A stretch of DNA of 54,901 nt, taken from assembly GCF_000003605.2 (NCBI RefSeq), contig NW_003105606.1:160118-215018 (forward strand), given 5' to 3'. Position numbers and translations under genes: made by a program. A model generated the notes under the pieces. It had not been told where the DNA came from. It did no database searches and was given only the letters and a program-made list of their open reading frames with translations. Origin of the DNA: Saccoglossus kowalevskii (Eukaryota; Hemichordata; Enteropneusta; Harrimaniidae). Position 1 is the stretch's first letter. Each line of letters begins with the position of its first letter. Positions 24,785 to 35,243 of the stretch are shown here, in pieces.

Positions 24785-24790
24785 TTTATT
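24785..24790 (-). terminator. Candidate FAM78 polyadenylation signal AATAAA
   Basis: TTTATT on the plus strand reads AATAAA on the minus strand, about 70 bp downstream of the FAM78 stop codon. It is the first canonical signal after the stop. Confidence 0.5.
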
Positions 24791-24859
24791 GACTCGTCGC
24801 GTTTAATTTCCGCGGGTACCTGCATGTTATACTCTACCAATATGTTCACAATTTTTACT

Positions 24860-27800
24860 CTAATTACCCATTTTCATCTTATGCTTCGGTGGCACAATCA
24901 TCACTGGGTTGGCGTCGTCTTTTGGGTACCAGGCGAGCATCTGCGCTTCGTTAGCGTTTGGGCCATGAAACGCAGCGTCTGGGACGTTCTCATCCAGTTT
25001 TAACACCTCGGGACGATGCTGTTCGACGCGACTCGCTAACCGCGTGCGCTCTTTCAGTGGCTTTTTAGGGTCCACCGCGATTTCCAGCTGCATTCGCCAT
25101 CGAATTGTTTTCAGCACGATCTTCTTCCCCGTCGTGCGATTAAAGGCTAAAAGCCACACAGTAAAGCTTTGATCGCGCGTGACGTTAGTCAACTTGGCGT
25201 GCGTCGAGCCACTCACTGGAATATCCCACGTAATGGTAGGGTGGAAGTTGTCGTTCATACGTAAATATAAGTTCGAATATCCAGATGTCGGACCTTCTAT
25301 TGTCGCCACTTCCGATGTAGCCCCGTACCATGGATAACTCCTGCCATCGGAGTCGCTGATACAAGTTGTGCTGTTTAAACTGGTCTTGTATTTAAGAACG
25401 GGGATTTCCCAGCTTGCACTGCGAAAACAAAACAATAGTTAAAAGATACAATAGGTGATAACCTGGGCAAAATAGTTTTCACACATGGCGTTAAAAAAAC
25501 TAATATTTTTTTAGTAGGAATCGTCAGGTAATTATAAACACAAGACAAGTCATTGCGCCATCCCTGTGTACGTTTGGACTTCGGCACTTTATTATCTTGT
25601 ATCTATTCAAGACGCCAAAATAACGACTTTCACAATAAGATAATACAAGTATATAACAAGCAGCCTCTCGGCTCAGATAGCTCCGCTGTTAGCAATGCAC
25701 ATTTCAATTAAAGAACAGAAGATATCATTAGAAAATGAACAATATGTATAGTATCAAAACAATCAGACTTTCAACAAGAAGTGGAAAATATCACTTTTTA
25801 TAAAAAATTACAAAAATATTCATCAAAATTAGAGAATTGAAGATATCAGTACAAAATGAACAAATCTGAGAGAGGTCCACATGTAGTACCTATACATGTA
25901 ATATCAAAGCAATTGGACTTGCGGTTTTCAACAAGAAGTTGAAAATATCACTTTTTACCAAAAATGACAAAAATATTCACCAAAATTAGAGAATTGAAGA
26001 TACTGTATCATCACAAAATGAACAAATCTGAGAGAGGTCCAAATGACAAAAATATTCACCAAAATTAGAGAATTGAAGATATCATCATGAAATGAACAAA
26101 TCTAAGAGAGGTCTACCCAAGGTACATATACACCAAGTATCAAAGCATTCAGGCTTGTAGTTTTCAAGAAGAAGTCGAAAAAGTAAAACATTGACACGGA
26201 CGACGGACGACGACGGACGACGACGGACAATCACTCATATGATAAGCTCCGCTCAACAAAGTCGACAGCGGAGCTAATAAAAAAAAGTACGTGTACTATC
26301 TTGTTAAGAAAGATATGCATGGTATTGTTCTATAAAAGAAAGTGTTTTATTACAAGATGAAACTTCAAATAGCTTCCAAGGCTTTGTTTGGGGGGATATT
26401 CGGATCTATTCCAGAACTCCACCGGTCATGATGTGTGCACAGATATATTAATCCGTTGTTTGGCTTTCAACATCTTGTTTATTGAACCATACCATAGAAC
26501 GTATAGTTATATGATATAACTTTAATCCATTGTTAGTTTAGAAAATGCGATACTGGACAAATTACATAAAAACATTTATTTTGTATTGGTTGCATGAAAA
26601 GTTGGAATTTTGCAAAACCGGGATTTTTTCGGTTATTATATTGACCAGAGATGCATATTAATAATAGTATATATACTGCAGTTCAGAATTGTTTCAGCAT
26701 TCAAAAATGTCAGACCCAAATTTGGAGACTTACACACATCGACCCAAACGTCACCATAGTGAACTTGCGGTAGCGCGCGGGGAAAATATGCTAGACCAAA
26801 CAAATTCCCGTATTCGTATTCCATTGAAGAAATCCAGTTACAACTGCGAAACAATTGGTTTATTTGTTTGATGTGGCTATTGTGTAAGACACCTGATACA
26901 CACATTGATATTGTCTGTGATCTAATACTCAGAGACGCGAGGTCCTGGTTGAGTAATAAGGTAAAGTAAAAATATTACTGTGGTTGCCGTCTATAAGTCT
27001 GTCTTTTATGAATTGGACCAGATTTGCAAATAAAAGCTGGACGATGTAACACTGCACTGCACCTCTGAATTGCCATATCATAAAGGTTTATAAATATATA
27101 CTGTTTATATGCCGCACATGATTTATGTGTTTGAGTGTCGCTGAGTATTAGGTGGAATTTGCATTATGCATAACCTCGGAAGGTCGCACATCCGGGAAAT
27201 TTCAGAAGGTATAAATTTTATACAACAATAGCCTCCCCTTTACCTTAGGGATCTTGCATAAGATATATACTAGTAGTAGTTAATACTAGTACAAATGTAT
27301 TTGTATTCGGATGCAATTGACGTGGTATTGTGTTCGAATATGTAATAAAACACGCCATTTCCGCTTCGTTCGTAGCCGGCCTTGTTATAATCACCTCAGA
27401 AATACCTGGAAGTCACTTTGTTGGCATGCATGAACAGAAGACCGTATGCGAGGTGAACTAGCCTCGAACGAGCCTGCAAGTTGCCGACGTAAACGGACAG
27501 AATATCACGCGTTCACAAATGGTCTATGCGACATGAATAATTTCTAGGAAAAAATAACCAACAGCAAAAAAAATAATTATCAAAAAAAAAAAAAAAATCG
27601 GGACGTACAAACAAAATAAAATGGCTAGAGATTTTGTTCCGTGACATTACCCCCACCGCAAAATAATGCTTAGTCATATATTACACATTAAGTATTGTAA
27701 CTACTGTTTGTTTGTTAAACTCAGTAGTTGATAAACATTATTATCCACACAGTACCTATACGTAGCGATTTTCAGAGTATTGTTCACGTGTGAACAGTTA

Positions 27801-28914
27801 AACTTGACAAACACGTATTTTTGCTGTGAATCGCCCGCTTAATGGAATGTGTTGGTGACAACGCGACTGTTTTACAGTTCACCAAACAGAATTAATTCTC
27901 AAAATAGCATGAAACCAATTACCAAGGTGACACAAATGTGATGTGATTTGATTTAGCGGATCATCGCCATAGCAACGGATATAGCCACGCGTAATGCGCC
28001 AGCATATTCGCAGTTGTCGGTGTCTAGCATGTTCGATTTTAAAAAATAAAATAAACTACGACAATTTGTGAAGTCTATTCGTAGTGCTTAAAATAAATTT
28101 GCCCGATGGGGGAAAAGGGATATTTTCGTTTTACGGGTGGGTAAAATGACGAGCTGGTCGGCAAGCTGTTTACAGAACAGAGACGCTTCATTAACGTCTA
28201 GGTATGTTGCCGAAATATTTTTATTTTCACCAATAAACGAAATAATATTAACATGTAAATGAAGCGACGGTTACGATAATGTTGTGACGTTGTACACACT
28301 GCCCTGGGTTATACATGGCCACACATCGAAACAAAAGTGCAACCAGAAAGGAAATGTATTAGGGTCAAATATTGAAACATAAATATATGCATTAAAGGGC
28401 GTGTTGTTGCCCGCTGTACGACTGGCACAGTCGATTAAGCGATATAGTAAAACCTGACAGGGTAGCTCCTATGCGCCGTGAAGACTTGTGTCCAAACCTT
28501 TAAACAAGTACACAAGTACTATCTTCCCCAACAGGTAATAAAATACATGACCTCTCGTGGCCCGCTTACGTGTTTACCGAGACGGGGAAACCGCCTATGT
28601 ATGGCCCCATTCTAGTGAAATTAATAATTAATGCCGTGTGATCGTTAGAATACTTACTATCCGTATTCCCCGTAGGTGTTGATGAAGTTCATATCGGTAC
28701 ACACCTGTACCCAGCCCACTTGCCACACCTCGCTGCCCCAGATAGGTGGAAAACGCACTTTCGCCGAGGCGCGGAAATGTGGCGTTCTGTATTTCAGCAC
28801 CGTCGGTGAATACTCATCGATGACAGTCGGCGTGCGGTCGATCGTCGTGTAAAGTTCGTATACTTTGATACCATTTTCCAAGGATTGTGTCTTCTTGGCG
28901 AGAATACAGCCCAT
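24860..28914 (-). CDS. FAM78: FAM78 family protein, 271 aa, complete, two coding exons
   Basis: Coding exons are 28914-28658 and 25418-24860 (stop TAG at 24862-24860). The donor is 'ata|gtaagt' and the acceptor 'ttttcgcag|tgc'; the intron is phase 2, giving TA+T (Tyr). The start ATG at 28914 has a good context (gccATGG). The protein begins Met-Gly-Cys, the pattern for N-myristoylation with nearby palmitoylation, so it may sit on membranes. Recognised FAM78 blocks are TVIDEYSPTVLKYRTPHF, WQVGWVQVCTDMNFINTYGE, SWEIPVLK, ISDSDGRSYPWYG, MNDNFHPTITW, RDQSFTVWL and IRWRM. Length is close to vertebrate FAM78A/B. The biochemical role of the family is not known to me. One copy here against two in vertebrates fits a pre-duplication state. 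In human, FAM78A lies next to NUP214, as here with the zinc-finger gene and repeats between. Confidence 0.93.
25678..26276. mobile_element. TIR-bounded repeat within the FAM78 intron
   Basis: It starts 'tagctccgctgttagc' and ends 'gacagcggagcta', inverted ends of about 12 bp. Inside, a block with 'aaaattagagaattgaagat' occurs three times and 'gaacaaatctgagagaggtc' twice. The right part has a 'gacgacggac' run. A short identical fragment, 'ttcaagaagaagtcgaaaaa', recurs near 54629. The element lies between the two FAM78 coding exons. Confidence 0.65.
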
Positions 28915-31900
28915 GGCTTCTGGACATGGCCTGTCAACTGCCGCTGTAAATTATAGAGAAGGAACGGCGATAAACGGAAGACTTTAGAAAAATCGTTCTT
29001 AAATACAACCGCACATGACTGCTACAACTGCCATAAAGAGAAATATATATTCCACGTCTGCCTCCAGCTTAAATTATGACCGGCAATCATGTTGTTTTTG
29101 GTTCCGTGGTGCAATCAAAATTGTTGGACGCACGAAACAGATTGTCGAGCTGCCGCACAGCGTGTTGACAGTTCGCCGGTCCATTTATATAAATGAATGG
29201 GTCGTGTCTCGCTTTGTGTTAAAATCCGCCTGCTCACCGCGTATTGTTATGATAATGACACACGGTATATCATACTACACTACGAAATGACGCGGTCGAC
29301 CTGTAGGACACAGTTGCACCATGGGAAAAATAAGATGTATCGCTTATGATTGTAGGGATTTAAAAATATTGCTTATATGTATCATTAAGTAATTAGGACA
29401 CACGACTGTAAACGTAAATATTTAAACAAATAAATACATTTTCTCTCTATATATTTTTTTGTTTAAGAGGTGTACGTATATTATGCAAGGCATCGCCTTT
29501 CGCTTCTAAAATAAATACACACGAGTTCAGAACAGAATCGTGAAGTGGGTTTTAATGTATTGTCAACAGAATAAATTTGCATTCCGATTAGGCAAGCCCA
29601 AATTAAAATAAAATTCAAATGAAACTCAGTGATAGACGTGTGTCGGTGATTAATTAAAACACGTCGTGCAAGATATATAAGAAGTACTAGTGGGTGCAAC
29701 ATATGCCAATTCTAGATGTATAAAAATAGCTTAGTGTGTAGCAATGGTATACTTATAATGTTGCTATATTGTCACTCAGTACTTGACAAGTATTTACACT
29801 GTGCTCATTTTGCACTAGCGTTCGAAACACAAATATTTACCACTGTAATCCCAGCTGTCTATATTAGGCATTTGTTTTCCCATTGAAATGAAAATTATAT
29901 GTGTTCCCTTTTGTAATTTTGGAAAATTGACACGATTCTTTAAATGAACTTAATCACGTCAAATGAAAAACAAAACAAAAAAAACACTACGATGAAGACT
30001 GAGTAATTAGGTCTTTGACTTAATAAAAATGTTTCCGTGGGTTTTCATTTTTAATTCATAGTTATGGATGATTTACTAAGCACCTTCATGTGAATCGTCT
30101 TCAGGGTCCGCTGTGAGTGTTTCAATGATGCAAAAAATAGATATGAACAATTGAAAAACAGTTTTAAACAAAGACAGCCGATCATGTTGTGTTGATCAGA
30201 TATTCAAATGCTACTGATGAAGAATAAGAAGAAATCATTTTACATCATAGTTATCTGTCCTATAGCAGCACTAAATTTTTGTTCAGGCTCGATTTTTAGT
30301 CTTACTTCCGGTTTGGCGGAAAATGTTAGATCATCGAAAAACCTAAACATATCATTCGCCGTGATACTCACCTTGTGTTTCGTTGATCGCATTATCTTCA
30401 GCATAATTTGATGATATTTCGCGATTATCAAAAGTTATTCCCATGTCCATTCTTTCCTCAGATCGCACGACCGCATGACAATAACTGAACTTGCGTTCCC
30501 TGTTCTCATTTTCTCCGTGTTCTTTTCTTCCTTCATCCCGAACGTTTTTCGGACTGCGCGCATAGCTACCAAGACACGCTCTTAGAATATATTGTTCGCA
30601 GGAAGTGAAGAAAACACTCGCAGACGCGCGGTATCCATGCTTATTTCAAACAAAGTATGTTTTATTTGGCGATACTAGATTCCTTCCTTCGACTTGACAT
30701 ATCTTCGTACTCTCTGAACCAGGCCATTTCACATTTACGTCACCTATGTTGGAAACAAATCCTATCTTCACTTATTCATATTAATTTTCGCTGACCAGGT
30801 AGACTACTCGCTCTCTAAAACTTAGACAAACGAGTGAAGGTGTAGTCCCATTGGCCAAAGTATGAGCAAGCCGGCCAGAGTATGCTTTTTTTTTTGTATT
30901 TCAAAAAAGGAACGGTGTACTGAGTAGCCACCGCAAGAGGGCGCATTAAACGACGATGACATACGAGATGAATACTCATTCAGTATAAAGTGTTTCTCAC
31001 TCGCACTGAAGTCGGTCTATAATAAATTCATTCTGAAATCAATATTATTTTATTCCGATCAGCGTGGTAAATTGCATCAAACTACGTGGTTATACTCACT
31101 ATGTTATTTTTCGGTTTTCGGACGGTGACCTACATTTTGCCAAACAAAACAGGCCACTACGCCAAACAATTTGATCAAAGAAATGAGAAATGTACATCAT
31201 CACAATCAACTTATCTCGCCTGAGATAAGAATATTTGTCAGTTCGTTCTTACCTTACTTTTTTTAGTTTAGGTAATGAATTGTAGTTTAAAATCCCGACG
31301 AACACTTGACAACATCCCCCATGGTCTCGGGTGGTCTCGGTAATATTCGGACGAAACTCTCAGCATGAAATTGGTCATGTATCATCTTTGATTGTCCTAC
31401 AGATAAAATTACACTGTTTTAACTAATGTCCGGGAACTAAGAATATATTACAACTTGTGAAGAATATTGTAATGCTGGAATGATACAAATACGAACACGT
31501 GACATATCAGGTCAAAGCATATTGAATCAACGTCGACAGCAGCTATTGCGGAATACAACACTGGAACTAATACTTCATGCCACGGCACCGAGTCCTGTTC
31601 GACATGCGCAACGCGTGTTTGCAACGCATATAATTCGTACACGTGACTGTGGCGCTTTAACCTTTTCACCACCAGACTTTCTCGCCCAAACTTTTCTGCA
31701 CTTTTTTCTTATATTCTTCAATATTTTCTGGAACTGAATTTGAGTAAATTTTCAGTTTTCACTAAAAAAATTGACATTTTAATCCCGCAAACAAACATCG
31801 CGTGTAGGAACTGGTGCTGAAAAGGCAAATACCCGAAATTTATTCATTTTGCAATAAATTGTTTTGAAAAGTGCCTCTTTATCATTCTATGGAATTGTTC

Positions 31901-33692
31901 TAAAATAGCAATTGTTGAAAAATATTAGGACAAGTTTTTTTCAAAAAAACGTCACTGTTACACACAAATAAATGCTATTTTATTGTGTCGTGGGACAAGA
32001 GCTTGACGATAAAAACGCCCAAAGTCTTCATAGTCGGATTGCATGATTCCTAAATATTCTTAACGACACGCCAACACCTGACGTTATAAAAACATATTAT
32101 AGGATTCACTGTCCATTTGTGAATAAAAAATATACCCGAAATATAATATAAGATGATGAGCCTGAGAAAAGTTAAGTGGCGAACCATAGAAAAAGAAATA
32201 AATCTGAAAAAAGTTTGTGTTTGTTTTACAATTTACACATAATATTAGATCTTCAGATTGAACCCCATGTTCCAACACCTGGATGGCATCGTTCACATCG
32301 GTGATTGGTCAATGTAGATATATGCCCCACGCACACGTTAGCCAATCAAAATGCGCCTGCAACAGATAATTAACATGTGACTCTTTGCGGGAACGTTTTT
32401 ATTTATATGCCAGAAGCAGGCGTGTTAACCTGATTGATGTGACCACGACACCCGTGACAATTGTGCGAAGGTACGTGAAGTTCTAATCTGTACATAGCTT
32501 TCAATAGCACAGTGGAATGAGATTTCTATACGTCAACGTTGAACCTCCTACGCCGACACTGAATGTTCTAATTAGTTAGTATATTTGCATGTTCAATGTC
32601 TTTGGTTCCGACAGCTGCTCGACCCCTTTATGCGGTTATTGCGAAAAGGCCGTGTCACATTCACCAAAACCCCACAATTGCGAAAAGATCACGTCACAGT
32701 CTCCAAAACCCCACAATTTAGAACTGCTCCGAACTGCGTTGGAAATTAACGCCAGGTCAGAAAGACCGATGAAGTTCCCACGATGAAGTTCAGCCGAAAC
32801 AAAGCCGGTCCTGTTTTTATCACGCAAATCGATATTGGATCAGAATAACACCAAAACATTTAAACTTATTTTTTTGTATTTACCTATATCCACAATATTT
32901 TTTTATATTGACACTAGTTTTCCTCGAAACTAGCAAGAGAACTGAAAGTGTCACAAGTCCAAAAGAATAAAACTTCAAGCAGTCCGTAGTTGATGCATTC
33001 TCCTGTGAAATGTTGCAATGCAAACTTAAGCTTAGAAGAGCAATTTTTTGAGGGGTCTTTCGGTGACTGCCACGGAGTTTATCTTCGGAATCACTCGTGG
33101 TTGCAATTTTGTATTCGGGCTTCCAACATATTCTCTTTTCTTTCTACATTTGACACTCTGCCTTGGTCGGTTTGACCCTATAAATGTAATCAACAACTTG
33201 AAAACAATACAACTTCACCGCCCTAAAAGTCGTGCCTCGTAGCGATAGCGCGTAATTGTGACACAATCTTTCAAACTTCGTTGTGTTTGTAATTCTAGAT
33301 CAAAACAACTAGTTTCAATTTGGTGCCCCGACCACGAACGACTGCCAACCAAGAAAACAAAACATTTCTTTCTCCATTGACGTTTCGTCGGCAGAGGGCG
33401 CTCCTTGTAGGAAACGTGTTATGCGTCTTATCAAACAGCAAAATGACAAACTTGCATTTTACAGCATTACAAATCGGGCGTAATTCTGCACCCAGTCTCA
33501 CTACTGCCGGGAAAGTGGTCTACAAAGCACCGACAACCATCGAATAAAATGTCCTGTAATACTTATTTCTGATTACAGGTTGTACAAAGTACATGTTGGA
33601 ATTGAATTACCGCAACACCATTTTGTCTAATAACTATTTCATCTTAGATAATTATTCAAGGCGGTATTAGAAAAGACAAGTTTAGAGTGACC
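28915..33692. other. FAM78 upstream flank and intergenic DNA, no recognised gene
   Basis: No recognised coding region. Short ORFs near 29015, 30208, 31448 and 32589 show no domain and were not called. A two-copy, roughly 40-bp direct repeat lies at about 32637-32715 (unit 'aattgcgaaaag...ccaaaaccccac'). 'cggcagagggcgctc' near 33391 is one of the AGAGGGCGC words. An acceptor-like 'tctgattacag' ending at 33578 may end a 5' UTR intron of the next gene. Confidence 0.45.
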
Positions 33693-35014
33693 ATGAAGTT
33701 AACTATCCTAAACATCGTTGCTATACTCAACGCGTTCACTGTTGCCATGGCAGCCTTTAATACAGACGACTGGGAGGTGAAACAATATATTTGCGAGGAC
33801 GATTTCATGCCAGCTGTGATTCACGTGTGCAGAACCAGTGTTGAACGAGATAACGTGAGAGCACACAGAAAGAACGTTAACGCACTGAGAAGTGAGTACT
33901 GTGAGTTATCCAGTGATGTTACTACCTGTCTATACAGGAAATGACGTAATCAGTGTCATGTATACAACCTCCACTCATGACCGTTGAGGCAATTGGTCTT
34001 GCATCGTACAACATTCATTGAGCATGGAGTTCCACGATGGTAGTAGTAACCAGGCTCCGTTGTATTACACTGTCGTATTTTGAGAATTCACTAAATATTA
34101 TTCAGAAATCGCTATTTTGGAGAAGGGTTCCCTTTGTGTACCCCTAACCCTAACTAATCACCCCCACATGATTCTGTCCTCTCAATTCAATAATATACGC
34201 GCCTGGATAACTATAACGATTTACTTTTCAGTTCAATAGTAAGAAAATTGTTAAAGCATTGTTTTATCACCTCTCAAAACCCAGATTTCTTAATTATTCA
34301 TAAAAAAGTCACGCCATTCACTAAAAATATAACTATCATTTTCTCGGAAAATGAGCTAGCGAGTCTGCGGAGTAATGCATGTCGCGAAAATGCAATTTTC
34401 ATTTAGTAGCGCTGTCTTCAATTGCAATTCAAATGTTTAACTATCTTAATGTTTTTAATAACTGGATGAAGTGTTGCACAAGCTTTCGTACGAACAAAAA
34501 GACTCTTAAAATATCAAAGACACGAGCAACTTCTTGATAATGCAAACAAAATCCCGGAATGAAACTTACAAAATCTTTCATTAAATGCTTTACACGATTT
34601 TTAGGTAGGGATGCATGTCCGTATTTCCTCAATCTGGTTACAAAAAAAATGGTTAAAAGGACGGCACCATCATACCACGTCAATGTGTGGGTGTGGGTCC
34701 CATGAGACTTAATTTGTGTACACATTTTATTACCAGTATTTACATTCGCATGTTGCGTGGAAATTGCGTTTCAATAGCAAGTTTTATTTCGTGAGCAAAC
34801 ATATTTATAACATTTTTGCCGAATTGTATTCATAAACTTGTATATTTTTGTTTTGAATTTCCTTGCAGGTTTATTGCACCCGAAAGTCAGGCGTTCGGTA
34901 TACGAAGAGCTCAACCGTCTAGTGAATGAACAAGCAACTCTTCACGAAATGTGTTGTAGGACTTGCAGTTTGTTATTCATAGAGTTTTATGTTGGCTTGA
35001 CGAATTTCTGTTAA
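33693..35014 (+). CDS. Insulin/relaxin-superfamily peptide precursor, 114 aa, gonad-stimulating-peptide-like B chain
   Basis: Exons are 33693-33891 and 34869-35014 (TAA at 35012-35014), with donor 'a|gtgagt' and acceptor 'ttccttgcag'. The single intron is phase 1 and lies in the connecting peptide, as is usual for relaxin and insulin genes. Order: signal peptide (about 1-21), B chain with C34 and C46 spaced C-x11-C, connecting peptide, a KVRR furin-like site (72-75), then the A chain from S76. The B-chain core CEDDFMPAVIHVC resembles the CDDDF-x2-AV core of echinoderm relaxin-like gonad-stimulating peptides, secreted hormones acting on gonadal receptors. Six cysteines are kept, but the A-chain pattern is CC-x2-C-x14-C (C95, C96, C99, C114) where CC-x3-C-x8-C is expected. 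V108 sits where the last Cys should be by spacing from C99. The A chain also has a long N-terminal extension. The gene may be a diverged functional hormone or a decaying copy. Confidence 0.72.
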
Positions 35015-35043
35015 CACGCCTGTTGTAGCCTGCCATCATAACC

Positions 35044-35053
35044 TCTCGCGAGA
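35044..35053. promoter_or_regulatory. TCTCGCGAGA palindrome (core-promoter motif known to bind BANP)
   Basis: A perfect 10-bp match, 30 bp after the peptide-gene stop, in a locally CpG-rich stretch that also holds 'gcatgcgcaatg' (NRF-1-like half site) at about 35080. In vertebrates this palindrome marks CpG-island promoters. No transcript start can be assigned here. Confidence 0.35.
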
Positions 35054-35237
35054 TTTTCCGTGACGCGACATTCGCCAGAGCATGCGCAATGTCCTAATCT
35101 GTCAACTAACCTCCTAATTACTAATGATAATAATAATCTTTCTTGCGTTCGTATCCCTATTAGGATTTTGACTAAAATGCAATACAGATGTGAAGAATGA
35201 CAAACAATTAAAGTGAGAATAAAAATACACACAAGAA

Positions 35238-35243
35238 AATAAA
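35238..35243 (+). terminator. Candidate polyadenylation signal AATAAA for the peptide gene
   Basis: First AATAAA downstream of the stop at 35012-35014, about 225 bp away, in an A-rich stretch. Confidence 0.35.

Larger units (their letters stand above)
16346..24859. other. Intergenic, repeat-rich, no confidently recognised gene
   Basis: Between the minisatellite and FAM78 I see only repeats and short ORFs. Listed separately are dispersed repeats near 17.0, 17.8 and 18.3-18.5 kb, a tRNA-like trace near 19.2 kb, the TIR element at 19583-19951, an unrecognised ORF pair near 20.7-21.1 kb and a palindromic element at 24011-24127. The rest is AT-rich and unremarkable. Confidence 0.5.

Noticed and set aside
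33892-33944. Read-through of the first peptide-gene exon to a stop at 33944, which adds two cysteines spaced C-x8-C
   Set aside because: The C-x8-C spacing looks insulin-like, but a strong GTGAGT donor lies at 33892 and the downstream exon supplies the CC motif, a furin-like site and the expected phase-1 intron. An unspliced isoform cannot be fully excluded.
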